DNA from: Manis javanica
Lineage: Eukaryota > Chordata > Mammalia > Pholidota > Manidae
Assembly (NCBI RefSeq): GCF_040802235.1
Contig: NC_133163.1
Location: 40,630,501-40,694,500 of the forward strand
DNA length: 64,000 nt
Direction of reading: 5' to 3'
Shown one piece after another: positions 49,361-59,760 of the stretch. The stretch's first letter is position 1; each line of letters begins with the position of its first letter. Both the position numbers and the translations under genes were made by a program. The notes beneath the pieces were generated by a model. It was not told the DNA's origin and did no database searches. It was given only the letters and a program-made list of their open reading frames with translations.

Positions 49361-49924
49361 TCATTAAAAAACTTCAACAAAGATCCTGGCGCTGTTGCAA
49401 TTGTAGCTGCATTCATCCCACCGGTTCCTGGACTTGCCATTGGAATGAAGAAGGAGATATCTAGGCGGGCCTGTGCATACAGTAAAACAACAAATTTGAC
49501 TGGATCTATACTGTTGGAACTCAACCAAGAATTAGGAGAAGTGCAAGTTGCAGTGCTCCAAAATCTTGTGACTATAGACTATCTACTGTTAAAAGAACAT
49601 ATGGGATGTGGACAGTTCCCAGGAATGTGTTGTTTTAATTTGTCTGATTTTTCTCAAACTATTCAAATTCAGTTAGACAATATCCATCATATCATTGATA
49701 AGTTTTCACAAATGCCTAGGGTGCCTAACTGGTTTTCTTGGTTTCACTGGATATGGCTGGTAATTGTAGGTCTGCTTTGGTTATGTAGCTGTATTCCTAG
49801 TATGTTAATGTGTGCATGCAATTTAATTAGTAGTTTAAAACCTATACATGCATATGTTACTCTACAAGAAGATATGTCAAATAATCAATCTTCCCATGTT
49901 TTCTTCCATCTGCTACTTCTATAG
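49361..49924 (+). pseudogene. Captured retroviral env transmembrane (TM) subunit frame
   Basis: The frame is open for 187 codons (first ATG 49445, 159 codons; stop 49922-49924). It begins with a hydrophobic Ala/Pro/Gly-rich stretch like an internal fusion peptide (AVAIVAAFIPPVPGLAIG), then a Cys, a heptad region, the immunosuppressive-type LQNLVTIDYLLLK, a CX6CC motif (Cys55, 62, 63 of the ATG-started frame) followed by FNLSD, a Trp-rich membrane-proximal segment and a membrane anchor (about 100-124), then a short tail. The GMCCFNLSD neighbourhood resembles alpharetrovirus and filovirus-type TM more than the gamma-type env at 53713. The surface subunit is absent, so it cannot be a working envelope. 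No stop interrupts it, unlike the L1 ORFs. Confidence 0.85.
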
Positions 49925-50811
49925 CTTTTCTTCTTCCTTCCTAATTACAACCCTTTAGTACAATTCATGCCTCATATTGAAATTACCAAGTATAATAATT
50001 CTTCCAAGTGGTAAAGATACCTCAAGACAAATGCTGGGCATAGAAGCCACAGGGCATAAATCTGCAAAGAAGTAAGAAGCTAACCTTTCCAAATAATATT
50101 GCTTCTCTCTCACTTACCAACTTTACATTTCCCGTATGGCCCCGGAAGATGACTGGTTAGCTAGAGATGGGTAAGATTCCTCAAGGGAGGAACAACCTAA
50201 GACAGGCACAGTCGCAGGGGGGCCATCAGGTGAGAAATTGGGGATCAACAGAGGGGAGGCTTAGAACCTCATCCCCCCTGTTTTGAGAGAAATCTTCTGT
50301 ATCTGTGGATGTTTTGTTGCCCTTGTCTAGCTTGGATTAATACTTAGTCTATAGGCACACACCCGATCATCTACATTTGCCCTCTTACAGCACTATATCA
50401 TGTTTTCTACCTTTATCTTGCATCTACCTACCACTTCAGCATTTTATTAAAAATAATAATAATAATAATAATAGAGAAATGTGGGATTCACATATAAATC
50501 AAGTATAAAAATCAAACGAATAATCATATTGGACCTGATTGTTTATAGTTCATGATCCGTGATCAAAACCGAAAGTTTCTGTGATATGACTGCCCTTGCA
50601 CTGTTCACCATGTAAGAACTTATTCACTATCCAAGAACTTGTTCACCTTGTAAGAACTTGTTCGTTATGCTTCAGAAGATTGGAGACTGTTGAGAACTAG
50701 GCTTGGGGTTGATTAATGATTGTGCATTGAGTCCCCTATACAGAATTTTATTGTTGTTAACAACCATTTGATCAATAAATATGGGAGATGCCCTCCCCCC
50801 CACAAAAAAAC
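49925..50811 (+). other. Post-env and U3-R-like retroviral tail with poly(A) signal
   Basis: After the env stop comes pyrimidine-rich and then LTR-like sequence: TATA-like agtataaaaatc (50505-50516), the R-like agactgttgagaactagg, AATAAA at 50774-50779 and a short A-tail. An AAT-triplet microsatellite lies at 50452-50475. The part from 50166 on is repeated as the mobile copy at 33934-34594. The element ends at a poly(A) site and not at an LTR CA terminus. Confidence 0.75.
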
Positions 50812-50825
50812 AAATGATATGATCC

Positions 50826-51345
50826 AGAAATTCCACTTCATATGAAATATATGAACACACATGTCCACACAGAAAACATGTGTGATGTATTCAAACAGAG
50901 AAAAAAGTGAAACAATCCAATATCCATCAACTGATGAGTGATGACAAAGGTGGTATGTCCTTACAATTGAGTACTAGTCAGCAATAAAAAGGAATGAAAC
51001 ACTGACACATAGTACAACATGGATAAACTGAGAATGTGCCAGGAGAAAGCAGCCAGTCAAAAAGACCATGTACTGTATGATTTCATTTATATGAAATGTC
51101 CAGAATAAGCATATCTATAGACACAGGAAGTAGATTAGTGATTACTAGAGCTGGGGGGTGGGAAATGGGGAGTGACTGCTAATGGGTATGGGGTTTCTTT
51201 TTGGAGCGATAAAGATGTTCTAAAATGACTGTGGTGATGGTTGCACAGTTTTGTAGCTATACTAGTAACCATCTTGAATTGTACATTTTAAATGAATGAA
51301 TGTATGGTAAATTAATTCTATCTCAATATAGTTATTTTAAAAAGT
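50826..51345 (+). repeat. Older L1M-like LINE 3' fragment, sense
   Basis: The sequence ccatcaactgatgagtgatg, agcaataaaaaggaatgaaa, ccatgtactgtatgatttc, gattagtgattactagagct and an L1-like terminal aattgtacattttaaatgaa is a decayed L1 3' end. The L1-env chimera inserted at its left edge. Confidence 0.75.
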
Positions 51346-52430
51346 GGTCAAAATGGTATCAAGGGTTATTATGGGATGAGGATATCTGCTAGTTGAGGGT
51401 TATGTAAACTGTTAAAAATACTGTTTGAAAGAGAAGATTAATAATTTGAATAGGCACCTATCAAACTTTCTCCTTCTCAAAACAGATTCTAAGAAGAAGA
51501 GATGAAAAGAAAAAGGTATTTGGCTCTTTGCTCAGTTCCCTGGGACATTATACTTTAATCAGAGATTATGCTTTAGTTTAGGTCAGTCAGGAAATACTTT
51601 CTCAAAAATATTTTTTTACTCTTCTGTATCCTGAAAAGGCAAAAATGAATATTTTATAATTTGGATAATGGGGAGATTTGATTTTTAGCTTTGATATTAA
51701 TTTTGAAAGGCACCTAACACATGAGCATTTTTACTCAGCTAGCTATATGTGTTTTAACATAAGCAGTGTCAAACTTATTTAAGAGCATTTAACAACTGGG
51801 CTGTACATGGAGACCATAGAAAAAGCAGCTGCAGTGTTAATTAATGATATTATGCATCCCAGCCAACTGAGGCCTGACAGAACATTGGACCACAGAAACC
51901 CTGTAAGTGAATAACATGGGAACCATTCTATAAATAGGAAGAATATTAGTTATTTGCCAGAGCACACAGATTCTGATGCGACCACACAGAAAGGCGTAGG
52001 AATGCCATCGGGATTTCTGACAAGCTGAATGATCCTTGGACATAAGAACAGCGGTCAAGATATTATGTTGACTGAATATTATGATAGCTTAAACCTCTCT
52101 TTTCCCCTGGTTACTTTTCAGCTTTCCAGAAGAGGAAGGCGCAGCCTGGGAACATGGACGGCGTGGCAGTGCGCTGTCGGAGTCTGGCTCATGTGCTGGG
52201 CTCAGCCACTCTCAGGGCCAGTGCCCAGGGAAGGTGCTGGCTTCTTCTGCTTGGCAGGGACCATCTGTTTGCTCCTGAGGTGCTGAAAGAATCTGGGCAG
52301 ACCGTAGAACACTTCTGCCAATGCGCAGAGTGGAATGATTCTGTCCTGCCATCCTGAGGATGGTGCATGTGGCCGCTTGACTGTCTCCCAACCACCTCAC
52401 ATTCATGTCCCACTAAAGTTCTCATTTCCA
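51346..52430. other. Intergenic, nothing firmly recognised
   Basis: AT-rich to 52100, then a more GC-rich block (52130-52380) with overlapping 64-85-codon frames on both strands. It follows a pyrimidine tract and cag (near 52122), so an unspliced-exon look is possible, but no protein family fits. Confidence 0.3.
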
Positions 52431-52690
52431 TACGTACTTTGATACTCTTGTGTTTTGGTACATATTATTCCTTTTAGTTAGAATTTCCCTCTTCTTCATC
52501 TAGAAAACTTCTCAGGCAAAATCAGTCATTTCTACCTCTGATCTCGTCACAGCCCTTAAACTGTACATGGTTCTCCCTCCCCAAACTATGAGTGTCTGAG
52601 ACACAAGGATTACATCTTATATTTTAAAGTCTCTGTCACTTAGCATGACTGGTATGTAGTAAGTACTTCATAAATGTTTGTCAAGGCCAC
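52430..52690 (+). repeat. L2 LINE 3' region, sense
   Basis: Features are gaaaacttctcaggcaaaat, ctctgtcacttagcatgact, ggtatgtagtaagtactt and cataaatgtttgtc, in L2 3' order. Confidence 0.5.
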
Positions 52691-52887
52691 TGTATTGAGA
52701 TGCTGATGGATGACCTGAGAATACAGAGATGAGTAGCCAGCTGCCTGGCCCAGGAGAGAGAGAATGTTATTAACATTCAGTAAGAGACAATTAAACTGAC
52801 CACCACAGCTAAAGGACCCACCATCTCTAATGTGAGTGTTCGAGGCACCAAGGGGAGAAAGATTTGCTCAAATCATACGATGGTGGG

Positions 52888-53163
52888 TGTGTTAGTCCAC
52901 TATGGCTGCTGTGATGATGTACTACAGACAGGGTGGGTGGCTTAAACAACAAAGAAGTTTATTTTCTCAAGACTCTGGAGGCTGGAAGCCTGAGATCCAG
53001 GCGTTGGCAGGGCCGGTCTCATTCTGAAGCCTCTCTTCTGGGCTTTCTCTAGGCAGCCGCCTTCTCGCCCCGCCTTCACGTGGTCTTTCTGATGTGAGCG
53101 TGTGTGTCCTATCTCCTCTTCTTATAAGGACACAAATCATAGTGGATTAGGGCCCACCCTCGT
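52888..53163 (-). repeat. MLT1-like MaLR LTR, antisense, first part (split by a provirus)
   Basis: Reads gttagtccactatggctgct, gtggcttaaacaacaaagaa, ctctggaggctggaagcctg, cttataaggacacaaatcat, ggattagggcccaccct, the reversed MLT1 order. It breaks off at the provirus and resumes at 60010. Confidence 0.75.
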
Positions 53164-53412
53164 TGAAAGGAAAGGAGCGACACACAGCAGCAATTCACCG
53201 GAGAGTTCCACTTTATTAGGGAAAGGTGCTGGGTTATATAGGAAGGGGCATAGGGTGATTGTGGTGTTACTTCTACGGGGCTGGTGGCTGTTGGCTAGGT
53301 GCTGGGATTGGGAGGGGGGTAAGAGGTGATTGGGCTTCAGGTGGCGCCAGTGGGAACCGAGGACCCCGAAGAGAAGCCGGAAGTTTGCCATCTTACTGGT
53401 GGGGACCCTTCA
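53164..53412 (-). repeat. 3' LTR of the provirus
   Basis: On the minus strand it starts tgaagggtcc and ends cctttcctttca. It has a TATA box TATATAA (complement of 53234-53240) and AATAAA (complement of 53212-53217), giving a very short R. It is the same length as the 5' LTR. Confidence 0.93.
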
Positions 53413-53429
53413 TTCCCCCCTTTCTCCTC
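53413..53429 (-). promoter_or_regulatory. Polypurine tract of the provirus
   Basis: The minus strand reads gaggagaaaggggggaa directly before the 3' LTR, the usual primer for plus-strand DNA synthesis. Confidence 0.85.
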
Positions 53430-53712
53430 TATGGGTTTGTGGACATTGCTTTCTCTCTGACTGCTTCCTGCTGAACGGGGGCGGAGAAGGGAGTGAGGGT
53501 TTGAGGATTGGGAGGAAAGGGTTGATAGGATTCCCCACAGTAAGGATGAGTAGATGTGGACTTCTTCAGGTTGGAAATCAATGAAGGTTCCCTGTAACCA
53601 TAGGTCGAGGACCTGTTGATTCCAATGGTGCCAAGAGGATATGGGTGTCAGGAGCCAGGCGTCTGCAGCCATTGTTTCCAGGAACAGTTTCCAGTGGAGA
53701 GATGGGTCCATC

Positions 53713-55401
53713 TCAGTGTGTGGTGAGGAGGTCATGTGAGGGTGAGGGATCTTCTGTGGCCAGAAGCTGGTAGTTCCTGAGTAAAAGCTGGTTGAAAGCT
53801 TGATTAGAGATTTTTCTGACTTGGGATTTGATGAACTTTTTTATACAGGGTAAGAAGAGACAGGCGAGAAGAATGATTATTATGGGGCCTGCAATGGGCC
53901 AGAGCCAGGTGGGGAGGGGGTTTGTTAGTATTGAAGAGAATGGGTTGGAATTGGAAGCAGAGTGGAGGCTGGAGGCAAGGTCGGTGAGTTTGGTGATGTC
54001 AGTTTCTACAATGCCGGATTCGTTGATGTAATAGCAACACTCTTCCCAGAGGAAGATGCAGGTGCTGCCCTTCTCGGCTGTAAGCAGATCTAGGGCCCGC
54101 CGGTTTTGAAGGGTGACGTTAGCTAGCGAAGTGACCTGTCTTTGGAGAGAGCCTAGGGAATCGGCAGTGGATATCAGGGCTCCCTCAAGTTTGGCGTTGA
54201 GATCTCTAACTGCCCATAGAGAGTGACTCAAGGCTTCTCCCGAAAACCCTGCCCCAATGGCTGAGGTGATCAAAGAGCTACTGACCATGATGGGAAGGAA
54301 AGCAGCTCTTTTTGTGCACGAGGGCAAGGGAGGTTGGAGCTCAAGAAATTCTGCCATGCTGTAAAGTGTAAACTGTGGGATTAGGGTGATGAGAATGCAG
54401 GGTGTATCGGAGTTGAGAGGCAGTGAGTTAAAAAGACTGCCATTACACCAAAAGAAGTGTCCTGGTTGTGTAAAAGTCTTAGAGCCAGAGGTAGGGGTGT
54501 AGATAGAGAGGCAGTGAAGTGTGCTGGAGGGGGGTGGAGTTGGGCCTACACAGTGGTGGATGGTGAGATTATCTGCGTATTCTGGTTCCCATAGGGGTAT
54601 GTCTGCCAGGGGGCGGAGGGGTTGTCCTTCTGCATGGAAAGAGTAGTTGGAAATATTGAGGGGCACAGCGGCCAGCAGTGGGTGCTGTAGTGATGCGCAC
54701 AAGAAACAATTGGCGGTGTTGAGGGTGTGGTTGAGAAAGATGGTGGTGTCTTGAATGAGCTGTAACCAAGAGTAGGAGGAATAAGAAGATGAAGAGGTGC
54801 CATCAAGAGTTTGGATAATGACTTTCTCGGAATGTCTGATATCTGATGCAACTTGAGAGATCTGGGAGTGAGCGGGAACATACTCTCGAGAGATATGAAG
54901 GGTACCGTGGGGGGTCGAGGACCCCCCCCCGTAGTAAACTGAGGCTGTTACTCCAGCAGCCCATCGAGAGTCCCAGGGATCTGGGATTGATAAGGAGAAT
55001 GAGCCGTTGGGATATTTCATGAAACGGTTGGAGGAGTAATACTGTGGGTACTGGAAGTCACCCATGTAGTGAATGGCGCAAGACCAGTAGGGACATCCCC
55101 CGTAGGTGTCTTGCCATTGCTTGCAATAGGCTTGTCTTTGGTCATAGAGGAAGCAGAGGTAGGGAGAATAAAGGTAGCTGCTAGTGAACACTTCGGTGGA
55201 GGGAGGAAAGTGGAGGTATAAAGGCTCAGAGCAGCTTTTCAGAGGGCAGTCTGGTGTGGCAATGAGGGCAGTAACTTTTGTTTGATGCTGTGTGTAAGTC
55301 TGTCTGACTTTGAATCGCTATACAAAGGAGGCTGGGGTGGCGGGGAAGACAATAAGAATGAGGAAAAAAAGCGAGAGAGCAGTAAAGGAGGAAAAAGTCA
55401 T
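53713..55401 (-). pseudogene. env of the tRNA-Phe-type provirus, one early in-frame stop
   Basis: An ATG at 55399-55401 starts a hydrophobic signal-peptide-like segment; a TAG at 55318-55320 interrupts soon after it. Downstream the frame is open to 53713 (over 530 codons). Numbering from 55191: a CFLC motif (162-165, the CXXC place in the surface subunit), many N-glycosylation sites, a Lys-Arg cleavage region (SCTKR, 291-295) lacking the usual first basic residue, a fusion-peptide-like stretch, LQNRRALDLL (361-370), a CX6CC (Cys378, 385, 386), a membrane anchor (429-450) and a cytoplasmic tail of about 40 residues. This is gamma-type architecture. As it stands, full-length translation from the ATG is blocked. 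Confidence 0.9.
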
Positions 55402-55439
55402 GATTCGGGTATGGATGGCAAAGGGGGTGAATGGGATTT

Positions 55440-57175
55440 TGGAGGAAAGAGGACAGTAAGGTCAGGAGTCTGGAGGGAGGGAGAGTCTGTAAACTTTTGT
55501 AGGTTAAGAGATCTTTTAGGTGATGTGGGGACAGAATGGTAAGGGGCGCTCCGAATGTTAGTTTATGAGCTTCTTTCTGCAAGAGCTGTCCAGTGGCTAA
55601 TGCCCGTAGGCAGGGGGCCCATCACTGAACTGTGGGGTCTAATTGCTTGGAGAGATAAGCTACTGGGGCAAAGAATGGACCATAATATTGGCCTAGGACT
55701 CCTAGAGCTTGACTGGACCTCTCATGAATGTATAATGAGAAGGGTTTTGACAAATCAGGGAGATGGAGAGCTGGAGCTTCCACAAGGGCTTGACAGAGCT
55801 TAATGAAGGAGTGTCGGGGTGAGGATGATAATGGTTCTTCAGGGGGGCCCTTGCTGAGGTCGTATAGGGGTTTTGCCAACAGGGAGAAGTTAGGGATCCA
55901 CGCTCTACAATACCCAACTAGGCCTAGAAAGGAAAGGATTTCTGTCTTGGTTTTGGGAACGGGCAGGTCAGAGAGGAGTCATTTTCTGTCTAAGGTAATG
56001 GACTTTCTTTGTTGAGACAGAGGGAATCCAAGGTAAGTGACAGAAGGGGAAGAGATTTGAGCTTTGACGGGGGATACCCGGTAACCTCTGGAAGCTAGAA
56101 GGTTAAGTAGAGACGCAGTGTCAAGTTGAGACTGTTCCCACGAGGGACTGCAGAGTAGAAGATCATCTACATATTGTAATAAAGTGGACTCGGGGTGATC
56201 ATGACGAAACTGTTTGAGGTCTTGAGCTAGGACTTGTCCAAAAATATGGGGACTATCTCGGAAGCATTGTGGCAAAACTGTCCAAGTAAGTTGTTCAGAA
56301 TGTCTGGTGTATGGGTCCGTCCAGGTGAAGGCGAAAAAATCTTGGGAGGAGGAGTCTAGAGGGATAGAAAAAAATGCGTCCTTGAGATCTAGGACTGAGA
56401 AGTGGGATGCTGAGGCAGGGATCTGCGATAAAAGGGTATGTGGATTTGGAACTAAGGGATGGATAGGGACAACGGCCATCTTGATGAGGCGAAGGTCTTG
56501 GACAAGGCGGAAAGATCTGTTGGTTTTTTTAACAGCTAATATGGGGGTATTAAATGGGGAGTGAGTGGGTCTGAGGTAGTTTTTGTTTAAGAGATCTTGA
56601 ATGATGGGTTGGAGGCCTATGAGGGCTGAAGTGGTTAGGGGGTATTGGGCCTGACAGATATACTGAGAGGGGTCATGTAATTTGATAGAGGCAGGGGGAC
56701 ATAGAGCCATGGAGGGGCTTGTAATGTCCCAAACTTTGGGATTTACAGGGTGTATGAGGGTGGAACCAGAGCTTTCATTGGGTAGAAGGGGGTTGTCGGC
56801 TATGAGGGCCATCAGAAAGGGAGTACTGGGGGCTGTGGGAGTGGATATAGTTATGGAAACATGGAGGAGGGAAAGGATGTCCCGTCCTAGTAAAGGGATG
56901 GGACACTGGGGCATAACTAGGAAGGAGTAGGAGAAAGGTATGGGATTGTCTAAGATTGTGCATAAAAGGGGGGGGGTTTTAATGGGAAAATCTGTTTACC
57001 TCCTACCCCGACTATAGGAGTAGGCTGGCGTGGTAGGGCCCCGGTATTCTCGCAAGACTGAGAAGGTGGCTCCTGTATCTAGGAGGAAGGAGATAGGGCG
57101 ACCGTCTACTGTTAAAGTAACCCTGGGCTCCTGTTTGGTGATGGAAATGGTCAGGTGAGAAGACCCCGGGCCCTG
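55440..57175 (-). pseudogene. pro-pol remnant: protease and reverse transcriptase; RNase H and integrase deleted
   Basis: The protease active site FLLDTGATFS is followed by an in-frame TAA at 56996-56998; sequence resumes in another frame (CPIPLLGRD). The RT frame (56914-55979) holds LVQDLRLI, FSVLDLKDAFFSIPL, FAFTW, LPQCFRDSP and the catalytic YVDD (about 56163-56174), then ends at a stop; the connection part goes on past it (LSFLGLVGYCRAWIPNFS) and shifts frame again. At TFGAPLTILSPHHLKDLL and a little beyond, in the RT-RNase H connection, similarity stops near 55445 and the env leader begins. About 2 kb (rest of connection, RNase H, integrase) is therefore missing. Confidence 0.88.
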
Positions 57176-59098
57176 TCAATCTTCTTCTGCCAGCCCCACT
57201 ACGGCGGGCTTAGGATGAGGGTTGTTCATCCAGCCTCCCCTTTGGGTGGTTGGGCAATCAGACCCCCAGTGGCCCTTTTTGTGGCATCTGGGGCATGGGG
57301 TGGTAGGAGATCTGGGGGAGGGGCACGCCCTTGACCAATGTCCCTCTTTTCCACACTTGAAACAAGCTCCTGGGGGGGGGCTTGTTTGTAGAGGGGCACC
57401 CAGGTTGTGGTTTTATCAGCTGGGCCAACATTTGGAAATTGGCCTGATCAGCCTTTTGTTTACGGCGTTCTTTCTCCTCCTCCCGGTTATGGAAGACTTT
57501 AAAGGCCACTGTTAGGATCTCAGTCTGTGGGGTAGCGGGGCCTTGTTCTAACTTTTTGAGTTTAGCTTTAATGTCGGGGTAGCTTTGAGCTAGGAAGTAT
57601 GTCATAAGGACATGTCTTCCTTCAGGTGTTTCTGGGTCCAGGCTGGTATACTGTAATAGGGCTTGAGTGAGTCTGTCTAAGAACTCGGAGGGGGTTTCGT
57701 CTCTCTTTTGAATTATGTCTTGGAGCTTTTGAAAATTGACTAGTTTACGAGCTGCCTTTTTCAGACCTGCTATTAAGCAGGAGGCAAAAATATCTCGAGA
57801 GTGGAGACCCACGGCGGTGTTATAATCCCAGTGTGGGTCTTGTTCGGGGACAGCAGTGGGGCCAGAGGGATAGGTGTGGTCAGTCCTGTGGGTCTCGGTA
57901 GAATGTGTTTGGGCGAAGTCCCAAACTCGTCTACGCTCTTCAGGGAGGAGAGTATTGGCCAGGAGTATGAAAATGTCATGATGCGTGAGGCTGTAAGACT
58001 GGAGGGTCCATTGAAACTCCCTGACGTATGTCGTGGGATCAGTGGAAAAGGAACTTAGGCGTTTCTCTAGTTGGGCTAAATCTCCTAAGGAGAAAGGGAC
58101 GTGAACGCGCATGATGCCTTCAGATCCTGCTACCTCCCAGAGGGGGGCTATAATTTTGGGAGGCCCTCAGGACTGGGTCTGAGGGGGACTGAAGGGTTCT
58201 GGCTCAGTCTGTGTGGGGGAGACAGGTGATGGGGGCAAAGCCGTGATAATTTTGGGAGGCCTTCGGGACTGAATCTGAGGGGGCAAAGACGGAGGAGGCT
58301 CCTGGAACTTAGAGGGGGGCTGAAAGGCTCAGGCTCGATCTGCGGGAGGGGGGAGGTGAGGGGGATGGAGGAGGAGTGGGGAGGTGGGGGAGGAGATGGG
58401 GGTGGAGGGAGGGGAGGAGGGTGAAGGGAGAGGACGGGAGGCTTCTGCGGGGTTGGAGGCAGCAGCAGCGGCGGCAGAGGAAGGGGGAGGGGCTATTGTA
58501 GGAGAAGAAGGGGAAGGGAGAGGAAGGGAGGCTTCCACCACAGAGCGGTGGCAGCGGTAGAGGAAGGGGGAGGGGCTCTTGTAGGAGGAGAAGGGGAAGG
58601 GAGAGGAGGGGAGGCTTCTGCTGTGGGGAAAGAGGCAGCTGCTGCAGCGGAGGCTGGAGGGGTTGTAGGAGGTGGAGGGGCCGAAGGGGGAAGTCTGTAT
58701 GGCGGAGGCTCCTCGGCTGGGTCAAAGGTAATTGAAGAGGGACTGGGAGTGTGGGGAGGGGAGGGAGACGGCTTGCAGGCTAGGAGAACTTGGGGCGGGG
58801 AGCAGGTGGTGCAGAGGCTGGGATTTTGAGCTAGGAGGCGAAAAGCTTCGATATAGGGAATCTCCTTCCATTTTTTCAGGCGCTGGCAGTAGTTAAAGAG
58901 ATCGGGAGTGATGTTAGGATCAAGAGTTCCCCCTGCAGGCCATTGGTTGTTATTGTCTAGGGGGTATGTCGGCCAATCTTGGGAGCAATATTTACGGTGA
59001 AGTTTTGGTTTTATCTCAGGCGTCAGGGAGAGGGTAGCCAGATGCTTAAGCAGGCATTCAAGAGGTGAACTTTCAAGGCGGGATGAGGAGGCTCCCAT
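57176..59098 (-). pseudogene. gag of the provirus, frameshifted
   Basis: Starts MGASSSRLES at 59098, with the glycine-2 context for N-myristoylation of matrix. A Pro-rich p12-like region (about 58725-58140) is expanded by DNA repeats and changes frame. The capsid (from about 58140) includes VPFSLGDLAQLE and the major homology region-like ETPSEFLDRLTQALLQY. A charged Arg/Glu-rich stretch leads to nucleocapsid, where a frame change at a run of nine G (57372-57380, + strand) precedes two CCHC zinc knuckles (CFKCGKEGHWSRAC, CPRCHKKGHWGSDC). It ends at a UGA (57176-57178) with pro-pol in the same frame downstream. Broken as a reading frame, but every domain is identifiable. Confidence 0.88.
58140..58720 (-). 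repeat. GA/CT-rich imperfect tandem repeats in gag p12-like region
   Basis: A unit of about 83-90 bp opening gggagagga-gggaggcttc starts at 58426, 58516 and 58599 (+ strand). A second repeat (ttttgggaggcc) recurs at 58154 and 58250. On the coding strand these are runs of Pro, Ser and Leu codons. Confidence 0.8.
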
Positions 59099-59741
59099 GG
59101 CTAAAGGACAGAGAAGGAGACAAACAGGGGAAGACGAACGGAGATCCTCGGACTGGAAGCAGAACGCAAGGAGACAAAGGGCGTTCCCGATGATCCTTGG
59201 TGGTCTGCGGAAACTCGTACACGAGTCGAAATTTCTTAGGAAGTGTGGGTCGTCACTCAGACTTCCCTAAGAAGGCAGTTTGCCGGAGTCACGAGGTACC
59301 TAGCCTAGGAGTTTTCGGCAGACAGAACAGATTTCGGCGGACGGAACAGAAGGAGGTTGGGGGGGGGGGAAGGGAGCGTTCTCATCTGCAAAGGAGTCAC
59401 CTCGTTTATGGCTGTTGGAGGGGGGTCTGAGGGTCTGCCACAGCCGTGAAGGCCTGAGGCGGGGATTTATGGCTGTTGGAGGAGGGGCCTGAGGGGCCGC
59501 CGCAGCCGTGAAGGCCTGAGGCAGGGAGAGTTCCCTCCTCATCCCGGAGCGTCAGGGCCTTGCCGGATGATCACGGTCAATGGCACTGCGATAGCTCGGG
59601 GAAGAGTGGCCCACTCCTGGGGGAAAACTTATCTAAAGGCCAGAGAGGAGTGGTGTGATGAGCCAGCGCTGGAAAAAGAGGACGAGGGCAAGCTGCTGCT
59701 GGTGTCGGGGGGAAGACGGGGCCCAGTTGGGGTGTCCTGTC

Positions 59742-59759
59742 TCCTGGGTTTCGGCACCA
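59742..59759 (-). promoter_or_regulatory. Primer-binding site, tRNA-Phe type
   Basis: On the minus strand the 18 bases tggtgccgaaacccagga begin two bases after the 5' LTR. They match the tRNA-Phe primer site of HERV-F-like elements from memory, with one difference. Confidence 0.85.
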
Positions 59760-59760
59760 A

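Larger units (their letters stand above)
42828..50825 (+). mobile_element. Near full-length L1 carrying a retroviral env-LTR tail (single insertion)
   Basis: A 14-bp direct repeat (aaatgatatgatcc) flanks the unit at 42828-42841 and 50812-50825, so everything between was inserted at once. The unit starts ggggggtggagccaagatgg, the L1 5' end, followed by a short 5' UTR, ORF1, ORF2, a G-rich 3' UTR and an A-rich L1 end near 48993-49015. It then goes on for 1.8 kb with an env transmembrane-subunit frame (49361-49924), post-env sequence, a U3-R-like region, AATAAA (50774-50779) and a short A-tail (50803-50810). The target strand fits L1 endonuclease (TTTT/GA). Stops and frameshifts in both L1 ORFs make this copy inactive. 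Confidence 0.9.

Noticed and set aside
50672..50860. Minus-strand 62-codon frame at the end of the chimera
   Set aside because: It crosses the A-tail and TSD of the insertion, so it cannot be an inherited gene.
53337..53735. 132-codon minus-strand frame overlapping env end and 3' LTR
   Set aside because: It crosses the polypurine tract and the LTR, so it can only be chance.
58329..58829. Overlapping Pro/Ser/Leu- or Gly-rich frames on both strands
   Set aside because: They arise from the GA/CT-rich tandem repeats in gag and are not separate genes.
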